From NCBI GenBank assembly GCA_021773075.1, contig JAJFKT010000010.1, forward strand, positions 248,001 through 312,000: 64,000 bases of DNA. Direction: 5' to 3'. This document shows, in pieces, positions 36,009 to 42,969 of the stretch (the stretch's first letter is position 1; every line of letters begins with the position of its first letter). A program made the translations under genes and the position numbers. The stretch comes from Woeseiaceae bacterium (lineage in GTDB: Bacteria > Pseudomonadota > Gammaproteobacteria > Steroidobacterales > Woeseiaceae). The notes beneath the pieces were generated by a model. That model was not told the DNA's origin, made no database searches, and was given only the letters and a program-made list of their open reading frames with translations.

Positions 36009-36893
36009 CTAGATCCTCAGGGAATGACCGGTGAGATCGAGGAACAGGTCTTCGAGATTGGGTTGCCTGATCTTAATCTGATTCAGGTTGCTCACATGCG
36101 GCGTTAATTGTTGCAGGCTCTTGCTGACATCGGTCGTTACGACCTCAATCACGCCGAGGTTCTCAAGGACGGTATGTTCGATTCCCGACAAGTCGTCGGT
36201 GAGGTCGGATATCGGAAGCTCAATGATAAGACCGTCATACTGTTTCCGTAATAAAGCTTCAGGTGAGCCCTGCGCGATAATTCTGCCGGTATCCATGATG
36301 GCTATTTCGTCACACAGAATCTGGGCTTCATCCATGTAATGGGTTGTCAGGACGATTGTCGAACCAGCGGCGCGAATGCTCTGTACCAGATCCCAGAAGT
36401 TACGCCTGGCTTGCGGGTCGAGGCCCGTGGTTGGCTCATCCAAAAAAACCAGCCGCGGTCGATTGACCAGTGCCACGGCAAGCAATAGGCGTTGTCGTTG
36501 GCCACCCGATAGTTTGCGATTGTCTCTGTCGAGCAAGTCAGCCAATGAACATTGCTCGATAATGTCGTCGATATTGGCGCGTCGGTCGTACAGCTTGAGA
36601 AACATTTCGAGCGTCTCGCGGACCGTAATATAGTCCTGCAAGGCGGTATTCTGAAACTGTATGCCAGCCTCCTGTTTGAAGCGTGCGCTGGCGATTTCAC
36701 CGTAGTAGAGCACCTCACCGGAGGTCGCTGCTGTAACACCCTCAATAATCTCGACCGTCGTGGTTTTTCCAGCGCCATTGGGTCCCAAAAGCCCAAAACA
36801 GATGCCCTCACGCACGGCGAAGCTCACGCCATCGACAGCACGCACACCGGGATAGTGCTTAACAAGGTTTCTGATTTCGAGCGCGGTGAGCAT
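36009..36893 (-). CDS. ABC-2 type transporter ATP-binding protein
   Basis: A 294-residue ATPase. Walker A is GLLGPNGAGKTTTVEII, the signature is KLSGGQRQRLLLA, Walker B is RLVFLDEPTTGLD, and the switch His is in VLTTHYMDEAQ. A C-terminal extension of about 80 residues resembles the CcmA/DrrA-type exporters. ATG at 36893 gives the usual start MLTALEIRNLVKHYPGVRAV; the in-frame ATG at 36947 would add 18 residues. Together with the permease it forms an exporter, with tatD third in the operon. The upstream gap holds an inverted repeat. Confidence 0.92.
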   Translation of the reverse strand: MLTALEIRNLVKHYPGVRAVDGVSFAVREGICFGLLGPNGAGKTTTVEIIEGVTAATSGEVLYYGEIASARFKQEAGIQFQNTALQDYITVRETLEMFLKLYDRRANIDDIIEQCSLADLLDRDNRKLSGGQRQRLLLAVALVNRPRLVFLDEPTTGLDPQARRNFWDLVQSIRAAGSTIVLTTHYMDEAQILCDEIAIMDTGRIIAQGSPEALLRKQYDGLIIELPISDLTDDLSGIEHTVLENLGVIEVVTTDVSKSLQQLTPHVSNLNQIKIRQPNLEDLFLDLTGHSLRI

Positions 36894-36930
36894 ATCGCAA
36901 GGGTAACCAAACAATGGTGGTGCGGCTACA

Positions 36931-36948
36931 GTTGCAGCAAGTTGCAAC
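36931..36948. promoter_or_regulatory. Inverted repeat between ABC exporter and VNG-repeat gene
   Basis: GTTGCA (36931-36936) and TGCAAC (36943-36948) form a dyad over a 6-base spacer. It is nested in a wider pair, AATGGT at 36913 with ACCATT at 36947. The site lies in the 109-base gap between the divergent starts at 36893 and 37003, so it could control either or both. Confidence 0.35.
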
Positions 36949-37002
36949 CATTTCTGAGTGAGCGGTATCTAAGCATTAGGAAACAAATTGGGAAAGAGAA
37001 AA

Positions 37003-37728
37003 ATGGCGAAATTCATGACGAAAACAGTTTTTACGGTCGCATTGCTTGCTGTGCTGGTATCGCTACCCGCATTTGGCGCGAGTATTAACAAGAGTGTCAA
37101 AGTCGGGGCCGGCACAGAATCCAGCGGCGCGAGCTCGGTGAATGGCAGTATCTCAGTCGGCGAGAATGCGGTAGTCACTGGGGACGTGAGTACGGTCAAC
37201 GGCTCAATTCGAGTCGATTCCGGAGCCAGCATCGAGGATGCCTCCACAGTTAACGGCGGAGTAGAACTTGCCAATGATGTCGATGCGGACGATCTGGCGA
37301 CTGTAAATGGCGACGTAAAGGTCGGAGAATCATCATCAATCAGCGGCGGGATAGAAGCCGTGAATGGACGAATTACGGTAGAGAAGGGCGCAACTGTTGC
37401 CGATGACGTCGAGAATGTGAATGGTCGGATTGACCTCGCTGGTGCGACCATCGGAGGTGACGTTTCTACCGTAAATGGTCCCGTCAATGTCGTCGAAGGA
37501 AGCGTGGTCAAAGGTGACTTGATTATCGAGAAGCCGAGCATGTGGGGTAACAGCAGGGACAAGAAGCGCAAGCCACGAATCGTTATTGGCCCTGGTTCTA
37601 CCGTCGAGGGCGTGATCAAACTTGAACGCGAAGTCGAGCTTTTCATCAGCGAGACCGCTAAGGTTGGCGGCGTCGAGGGCGTCATGTCGATGGATGACGC
37701 CGTCAGGTTTAGCGGCGACAAACCCTAA
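37003..37728 (+). CDS. Secreted VNG-repeat protein, predicted beta-solenoid
   Basis: A 241-residue protein with a Sec signal peptide (MAKFMTKTVFTVALLAVLVSLPAFGA) and seven copies of a motif containing VNG (SVNGSISV, TVNGSIRV, TVNGGVEL, TVNGDVKV, AVNGRITV, NVNGRIDL, TVNGPVNV) spaced 18-19 residues apart. That spacing is one turn of a three-sided beta-helix, so an elongated solenoid is expected. A basic segment (SRDKKRKPRIVIGPG) and a last beta stretch follow. The fold is reminiscent of bactofilins, but these are cytosolic. ATG 37003 has GGAAAGAG upstream; TTG at 36988 is an alternative. No function is known. Confidence 0.75.
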   Translation: MAKFMTKTVFTVALLAVLVSLPAFGASINKSVKVGAGTESSGASSVNGSISVGENAVVTGDVSTVNGSIRVDSGASIEDASTVNGGVELANDVDADDLATVNGDVKVGESSSISGGIEAVNGRITVEKGATVADDVENVNGRIDLAGATIGGDVSTVNGPVNVVEGSVVKGDLIIEKPSMWGNSRDKKRKPRIVIGPGSTVEGVIKLEREVELFISETAKVGGVEGVMSMDDAVRFSGDKP

Positions 37729-37748
37729 AGTTACGTAGAATAGACGCT

Positions 37749-38504
37749 GTGCAGAGCGCAGCGAACCAATTATCCCTGTTTTCAGACGCGGACGAGCCCG
37801 GCTCTATGTCGGGCTTTTCTGTGCGCGAAAGCGGCAGGGCGAAGCGGCTGTCAATCAAAGTTTATCCTCGCGGCCGCGTCGAAGTTGTAGTGCCCAGGCG
37901 GACGCGACCCAATGAAGTGCGCGAGTTCGTTGAGGCGCATCGCGACTGGATTCAGAAAGCGCGTGAAAACTTTGCTGCCGAACATCCACCCGAACCTTTT
38001 GCGCTACCTTCGCTGATACGACTCGACGGGATTGGGCGAGTTTTTCCTGTTTCCTATGAGCCGAAGGATGCTGCCAAGACCGTCAACTACCGAGCCCGAG
38101 ACGGCCGCTTGTTTCTCTCGGGTTGTACGGCCGATGAGCAGCTTTGCGTCGCCGCGTTGAAGCGCTGGTTGCTGAGCCTCGCAAAGTCACACTACTTGCC
38201 ACAGCTGCGCTCACTGTCGGCGCTGACTGGAAATTCATTCAGGAAAATGCACGTGCGAGGGCAACGTACGTGCTGGGGTAGCCATTCGAGTAATGGCACG
38301 ATCAGTTTGAATTATTGCCTGATGTTTCTGGACCCAGCGCATGTTCGATACGTGATGATTCACGAGCTGTGCCACGCACGTCACATGAATCACTCGCAGC
38401 GCTTCTGGCGGCATGTCGCTCAGTTTGAACCGGCCTACAAGCGACTCGATAAGGACCTCAATGAGAGCTGGAAGAAGATACCAACTTGGGTCGGTATTTA
38501 TTAA
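37749..38504 (+). CDS. YgjP/SprT-like zinc metallopeptidase (DUF45 family)
   Basis: A 251-residue cytosolic protein with the DUF45/YgjP domain. The C-terminal half has MIHELCHARHMNHSQRFW, containing the HExxH zinc motif (HELCH) and the third His-containing turn; MHVRGQRTCWGSHSSNGTISLNY just before is the family signature. The N-terminal part (SGFSVRESGRAKRLSIKVYPRGRVEVVVPRR) matches the usual YgjP start. GTG at 37749 is the start. No substrate is known. The gene ends where an AT-rich region with an inverted repeat begins. Confidence 0.88.
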   Translation: MQSAANQLSLFSDADEPGSMSGFSVRESGRAKRLSIKVYPRGRVEVVVPRRTRPNEVREFVEAHRDWIQKARENFAAEHPPEPFALPSLIRLDGIGRVFPVSYEPKDAAKTVNYRARDGRLFLSGCTADEQLCVAALKRWLLSLAKSHYLPQLRSLSALTGNSFRKMHVRGQRTCWGSHSSNGTISLNYCLMFLDPAHVRYVMIHELCHARHMNHSQRFWRHVAQFEPAYKRLDKDLNESWKKIPTWVGIY

Positions 38505-38545
38505 CATTTTAAATCAATGAGTTATAAGTGATTATTAATGTTAAT
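38500..38545. promoter_or_regulatory. AT-rich region with 9-bp inverted repeat ahead of the metal-uptake cluster
   Basis: ATTAACATT (38500-38508) and AATGTTAAT (38537-38545) are perfect complements, 28 bases apart, within the AT-rich 115-base gap before the gene at 38620. Each arm resembles a half of the enterobacterial Zur operator (AATGTTATA/TATAACATT). Binding by a zinc- or iron-type Fur-family regulator is inference; a simple terminator hairpin for the peptidase gene is the alternative. Confidence 0.35.
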
Positions 38546-38619
38546 TATCTTTCATGAGCAGGCGAACAAATAGACCGTCAGATTGTCATAAACCCCAGGT
38601 TCCCGGATACTGAATCGAC

Positions 38620-38898
38620 ATGCACCTGATCCGCCGAAAACTTGCTATTGCTCTGTTGCTGACTTTCGTGCTGAGTCATGCGGCGGTTGGCGTGCATGCA
38701 GCGGCTCACGTTTCGACGGATACAGTGGATTGCGAGCTGTGTTCCGGCTTCTCGAACGCACCTGGTGTAATTCCGGAATACGAAACGGCGCAACTGCCTG
38801 GCTATACGGCGCCATTTGATAGTGATTATTCAGCAGTTTCAATTCCGACGCAGGCCGTTGCTGCGGCTTACCCACGTGGACCTCCAATTTCTAACTGA
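38620..38898 (+). CDS. Small secreted CxxC protein of DUF2946 type
   Basis: A 92-residue exported protein: signal peptide MHLIRRKLAIALLLTFVLSHAAVGVHA, then HVSTDTVDCELCSGFSNAPG with a CxxC pair, and a proline-rich C-terminus (YPRGPPISN). Short periplasmic proteins with a His followed by CxLC are found beside metal-uptake genes and are grouped under DUF2946. It precedes an outer-membrane protein and ZnuA/ZnuB-like genes and is probably part of the same metal-responsive unit. Role unknown; metal binding is inference. Confidence 0.6.
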   Translation: MHLIRRKLAIALLLTFVLSHAAVGVHAAAHVSTDTVDCELCSGFSNAPGVIPEYETAQLPGYTAPFDSDYSAVSIPTQAVAAAYPRGPPISN

Positions 38899-38962
38899 TT
38901 CGACCTCTGTCTCGCTGCACTAATCAGCGAATGTTTTTCAGTTTTGATTTGGAGACGATGCA

Positions 38963-40294
38963 ATGCGTATCGACTTTCTTAAGATAGTTTCTCTGGCGCT
39001 AATTGTCAGCATTTCAACGCCAGCAATTGCCGATGATTTGGAAATGGACCTCTTGCGTGCTGCGCTGGAGGAGCTACGTAGCGATTACGACGCTCGAATA
39101 GCGGATCTCGAACGTCGACTCGCTGTTGCCGAGCAAAATGCGCAGCAAAATAATGGAATGCCGCCATCTGCGATAGTTAGTGTCGACCGTGGCGAAAATG
39201 CCTTCAACCCGGCCATCGGGCTTATTTTTTCGGGTAATGCCTGGAGCTACTCGCAGGATCCTGACAACTACGCAATTCAGGGCTTTCCCCTGGGTGGCGA
39301 GGCCGGTCCGATAAGCGAAGGGCTGACACTCGGTGAGACCGAGCTGATCATGAGTGCGAATGTCGATGATAAGTTCTCGGCGTTGCTAACCGCGGCGCTT
39401 GCGATCGAAGACGGTGAAGCCGTTGTGGAAGTTGAGGAAGCCTGGGTGGAAGCCACTGCTCTACCCGCTGGATTTGGCGCGAGGTTTGGCCGTTTCTTCT
39501 CGGCTATTGGTTATCTCAATGGCAAACATGCCCATGCCTGGGACTTTGCAGACCAACCGCTGCCTTACCAGGCGTTTCTTGGCGGGCAACTGATCGACGA
39601 CGGAGTGCAGCTTCGATGGTTGGCGCCAACAGAGCTTTTCATGGAATTCGGCGCGGAAGCATTGCGCGGTGGACAATATCCGGCTTCTGGCGGAGCGCAC
39701 GATGGCCTGGGTAGTTATAGCTTGTTCGCAAACTTCGGTGGTGACGTCGGAGCAAGTAACAGCTGGCTCGCGGGTGTATCTTTCCTCGACGCGACGGCGT
39801 TCGAACGACCTTCCGGCGATGAGGACGACCCGTTTCTTTTCAGCGGTGATTCGCGTTTGACGACGGCCCAGTTCGTTTGGAAATGGGCACCGAACGGCAA
39901 CTCAAAGGACCAAAATCTGATATTGCAGGCGGAATACATGCACCGCGAGGAACAGGGTAGTTACTCGGGTGCAGGACTGGCACCAACACCGTATGACGTT
40001 GAGCAACAGGGCTGGTACGCACAAGCCGTCTATCAGCCAGTCAGTCGTTGGCGTATCGGTGGCCGGATCGACGGACTGTCAGCGGATAATCCGGACGCGG
40101 CATTCGATACGACCTTACTCGCAGCACCGCTCGATGATCCACGCCGTTACAGTCTCATGGCCGATTGGGCGAATAGTGAATTCAGTCGCTTGCGGCTGCA
40201 AATCACGAGAGACGAGGCAGGCCTTGTTGATGACACGCAGTGGGGATTGCAATACATCCACAGCATCGGCGCGCACGGCGCGCACACGTTTTGA
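38963..40294 (+). CDS. Outer-membrane protein of a metal (zinc)-uptake cluster
   Basis: A 443-residue protein with a signal peptide (LKIVSLALIVSISTPAIA) and a short coiled coil after the cleavage site (LRAALEELRSDYDARIADLERRLAVAEQ, residues 30-57). A beta-barrel follows with Gly- and aromatic-rich strands (NPAIGLIFSGNAWSYSQ, GFGARFGRFFSAIGYLNGKHAHAWDF) ending YIHSIGAHGAHTF, a terminal Phe typical of outer-membrane proteins. Several His residues cluster at HAHAWDF and the C-terminus. Similar proteins occur beside zinc ABC importers in gammaproteobacteria and are considered TonB-independent porins. The gene lies 11 bases before the ZnuA-like gene. Confidence 0.7.
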   Translation: MRIDFLKIVSLALIVSISTPAIADDLEMDLLRAALEELRSDYDARIADLERRLAVAEQNAQQNNGMPPSAIVSVDRGENAFNPAIGLIFSGNAWSYSQDPDNYAIQGFPLGGEAGPISEGLTLGETELIMSANVDDKFSALLTAALAIEDGEAVVEVEEAWVEATALPAGFGARFGRFFSAIGYLNGKHAHAWDFADQPLPYQAFLGGQLIDDGVQLRWLAPTELFMEFGAEALRGGQYPASGGAHDGLGSYSLFANFGGDVGASNSWLAGVSFLDATAFERPSGDEDDPFLFSGDSRLTTAQFVWKWAPNGNSKDQNLILQAEYMHREEQGSYSGAGLAPTPYDVEQQGWYAQAVYQPVSRWRIGGRIDGLSADNPDAAFDTTLLAAPLDDPRRYSLMADWANSEFSRLRLQITRDEAGLVDDTQWGLQYIHSIGAHGAHTF

Positions 40295-40305
40295 GGGCTG
40301 CGGAC

Positions 40306-41199
40306 ATGCGAATTATCGGAGTGATTTTTTTGTTTCTCGCGCCGCTTTTGGCCCACGCGGATGTCGAGGTATTCGCCTGCGAGCCGGAGTGGGCGGCACT
40401 GGCAGAGGAATTGGGCGGTGACCTTGTAAGCGCGAATTCCGCGACGAGTGCGTTGCAGGACCCGCATTACATCCAGGCGCGGCCCAGCCTGATTGCACGA
40501 GTGCGTCGAGCCGATCTCGTCATCTGCAGCGGTGCACAGCTCGAAATCGGGTGGTTGCCGGCACTCTTGCAGAAAGCCAACAATCGTAATGTTCGACCGG
40601 GCGGCCCCGGCTATATGGAGGCTAGCCAGTTCGTGCTGAGACTGGACGCGACTGGCGATGTCGATCGATCGAAAGGCGACATACATCCGCAGGGAAATCC
40701 GCATATCCAAACCAATCCGCATAATGTGGCGGCGGTTGCGGATGCGCTTGCCAAGAAATTGATGCAACTCGATGCATCGAATGCTGCGATCTATGCGAGC
40801 AGGTACGCAGAATTTTCCGGCCGATGGCACGATGCTATCGTGGTTTGGGAAAGCAAAGCCGCACCGCTTCGAGGTACGCGAGCAATTACGCATCACAAAT
40901 CCTGGGTGTACCTCGAGCGCTGGCTGGGTATTGAGGAGGCAGCGAATCTTGAGGCGGTGCCGGGTCTGCCGCCGACCGCGACACACCTGAGCAAACTAAC
41001 GAAAGAGTTTTCCAACGGTGGCGCGGACATTATTATCCGTTCGCCGTATCAGGACAGTAAGCCGTCAAAGTGGTTGTCTGACCGAACTGGAATTCCGGAG
41101 CTTGTGCTGCCCTTAACGGTAGGTGGAACCGCTGCGGCAAGCGATTTGTTTAGCCTCTACACCGACATCATCGAGCGACTGCTTGGAGCGATTGAGTGA
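40306..41199 (+). CDS. Zinc/manganese ABC transporter substrate-binding protein (ZnuA-like)
   Basis: A 297-residue periplasmic protein of the cluster A-1 metal-binding family. After the signal MRIIGVIFLFLAPLLAHA it reads DVEVFACEPEWAALAEELGGD, as in ZnuA. Candidate metal ligands are His in QDPHYIQARPS (near residue 60), NPHIQTNPHNV (near 130-140), THHKSW (near 195) and a C-terminal acidic residue. It lacks the long His-rich loop of E. coli ZnuA, so the specific metal (Zn, Mn or Fe) is uncertain. ATG 40306 is chosen; a frame open from 40240 overlaps the previous gene. Its stop overlaps the permease start. Confidence 0.85.
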   Translation: MRIIGVIFLFLAPLLAHADVEVFACEPEWAALAEELGGDLVSANSATSALQDPHYIQARPSLIARVRRADLVICSGAQLEIGWLPALLQKANNRNVRPGGPGYMEASQFVLRLDATGDVDRSKGDIHPQGNPHIQTNPHNVAAVADALAKKLMQLDASNAAIYASRYAEFSGRWHDAIVVWESKAAPLRGTRAITHHKSWVYLERWLGIEEAANLEAVPGLPPTATHLSKLTKEFSNGGADIIIRSPYQDSKPSKWLSDRTGIPELVLPLTVGGTAAASDLFSLYTDIIERLLGAIE

Positions 41200-41960
41200 T
41201 TGACGCTATCGACTGGACGATCATTGGACCGGCTTTGCTGGCGGGCTTTGTGATTTTGAGCACGCATGTTCCGTTGGGGCAGGAGGTTCTTGCGCGCGGT
41301 ATCATTTTTATCGACCTTGCAATTGCGCAAGTCGCTGGCCTCGGTGTAATTGCAGCGCACGCCATGGACTGGGATCCGGGTGGGCTTGAAGTTCAACTTG
41401 CCGCCGTCAGCGCCGCGCTACTTGCTGCAATCGGCCTGAATTGGACCGAGAAACGATGGCCGAAAATTCAGGAGCCGCTAATCGGCATACTTTTCATCCT
41501 GGCTGCAACCGGTGGGATTCTGCTGCTTGCCGGAAATCCGCACGGCAGCGAGCACCTGAAGGAACTGCTGGTCGGGCAAATTCTTTGGACAACGTGGGCG
41601 TCGATTTGGCCTGTTGCAGCCCTGTATGCGGTGATATTGCTGATTTGGTTCTCACTTCGGCAGCGCTTCGGCGCACTCACTTTTTATCTCGCATTTGCCG
41701 TAACCGTGACTGCATCCGTTCAAATCGTCGGTATTTATCTGGTGTTCGCGAGCCTGATCATTCCTGCGCTGGCGACAACCGGGATTCGCCGCGGCAATCG
41801 TTTGCTGGCGGGGTATATCGTCGGTGGCTTGTCTTATTTTGTCGGCATAATTGCTTCATTCTTGCTGGATTTACCGACAGGCGCGGTCATCGTATGGAGC
41901 ATGGCAGCCGTGGCTATCCTGGTGGGACTATTCATTTCTGACAAACGTGAAGTGAGCTAG
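41196..41960 (+). CDS. Zinc/manganese ABC transporter permease (ZnuB-like)
   Basis: A 254-residue inner-membrane protein with about seven to eight hydrophobic segments and the ABC-3 permease features HVPLGQEVLARGIIFIDLAIAQVAGLGVIAAH near residues 25-55 and VGIYLVFASLIIPALATTG near 175. GTG at 41196 overlaps the substrate-binding gene stop. No ATPase (znuC-like) gene is present on either side, although one is needed for transport. Its TAG stop and the TAG stop of the convergent DUF2333 gene share the palindrome CTAG (41957-41960). Confidence 0.88.
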   Translation: MIDAIDWTIIGPALLAGFVILSTHVPLGQEVLARGIIFIDLAIAQVAGLGVIAAHAMDWDPGGLEVQLAAVSAALLAAIGLNWTEKRWPKIQEPLIGILFILAATGGILLLAGNPHGSEHLKELLVGQILWTTWASIWPVAALYAVILLIWFSLRQRFGALTFYLAFAVTVTASVQIVGIYLVFASLIIPALATTGIRRGNRLLAGYIVGGLSYFVGIIASFLLDLPTGAVIVWSMAAVAILVGLFISDKREVS

Positions 41961-42955
41961 CCCTGATCCAGTAATTCTCGCAAGTTGATTACTGCCGCGT
42001 TCGCTCTGGCCAGATAATTTGCCATGACCAGCGAATGGTTCGCGAACAGGCCGTAGCCGCCCCCATTCAGAATCATTGGCGAACGCAGGGGCTCCAGACT
42101 GGCCTCGAGTTCCCGAATGATCTGGCGGACGCTGGCTTCGGCGTTCTTGTCGGCCAGCACTTTGGTGAAATCAAACTCGGCCGCGCGGAAGAAGTGGACT
42201 AAGGCCCACGCAGTGCCGCGCGCCTCGAAGAACACGTTGTCCACTTGAAACCAGCCAGTACGGACGTTAACGGTATCGGGTTGCGCTGCAGCGGCTTCCG
42301 CGGAGGCGTCACCAGCCAGGTCTTCATTTATTCGGTCAGCAACAACGCTGTTGCCGAGGCGGCGCGTCAAACTGCCGAGGCGCTTTTCAACTTGAGATAG
42401 CCATTCTCTGAGGTTATCGGCGCGCGCATAGAATTGCGTATCCTGGTCGCCATCGATAAGTCTCTGCCGATAATCTATAAACGATGCGATGCCACTACGA
42501 TACTCAGACTCTGTCGCGGGAAACATCCACGAATCGTTGTTAATGAAGAATTGCGTCGCGCCGTCGGCAACATCGATATCTTCTTTGGATTGCGATTGAC
42601 TGCGCGTGTAGTCGTCGCGCATCACCCGGCCCAGATCACGTACTTGTGTGACGACGCCGTATTCCCAGCTTGGAATATTGTCGAGAAAAACACTCGGTGG
42701 CAGCTTGTCGTTGGTCAGATATCCGCCCTGCTTATCAAGCAGGGTTTCGGCAACCCGAATCAGCGTATCGGTTGTGGATACACCGACAATTGCGGATTCG
42801 GGATCAGCTGAATGATTGACCCAGAAAATATCGGGTTCGCGCGAGAAGTAGATGCCAACGACGGTCAAGAACAACAGCACCGCGAGGGTAGACCACAAGC
42901 TGACTTTGGCCCACCTTCGCGTTGCCAGAATATTCTTTGCCGAGCGTTCTTTCAC
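41957..42955 (-). CDS. DUF2333 family protein
   Basis: A 332-residue protein with a basic N-terminus, one membrane segment near residues 17-36 (VSLWSTLAVLLFLTVVGIYF) and a periplasmic remainder with no catalytic motif. Segments such as GGYLTNDKLPPSVFLDNIPSWEYGVVTQVRDL, ARADNLREWLSQVEKRLGSLTRRL and RTGWFQVDNVFFEARGTAWALVHF match the DUF2333 family, which has no established function. It lies 14 bases downstream of acnA on the same strand and may be cotranscribed. Confidence 0.85.
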   Translation of the reverse strand: MKERSAKNILATRRWAKVSLWSTLAVLLFLTVVGIYFSREPDIFWVNHSADPESAIVGVSTTDTLIRVAETLLDKQGGYLTNDKLPPSVFLDNIPSWEYGVVTQVRDLGRVMRDDYTRSQSQSKEDIDVADGATQFFINNDSWMFPATESEYRSGIASFIDYRQRLIDGDQDTQFYARADNLREWLSQVEKRLGSLTRRLGNSVVADRINEDLAGDASAEAAAAQPDTVNVRTGWFQVDNVFFEARGTAWALVHFFRAAEFDFTKVLADKNAEASVRQIIRELEASLEPLRSPMILNGGGYGLFANHSLVMANYLARANAAVINLRELLDQG

Positions 42956-42969
42956 CTTATGCCTCGCGT

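Noticed and set aside
38911..38940. Hairpin between the CxxC protein and the outer-membrane protein as a terminator
   Set aside because: The stem is only 5 bp (CGCTG/CAGCG) and the T-run is displaced by four bases, too weak to call.
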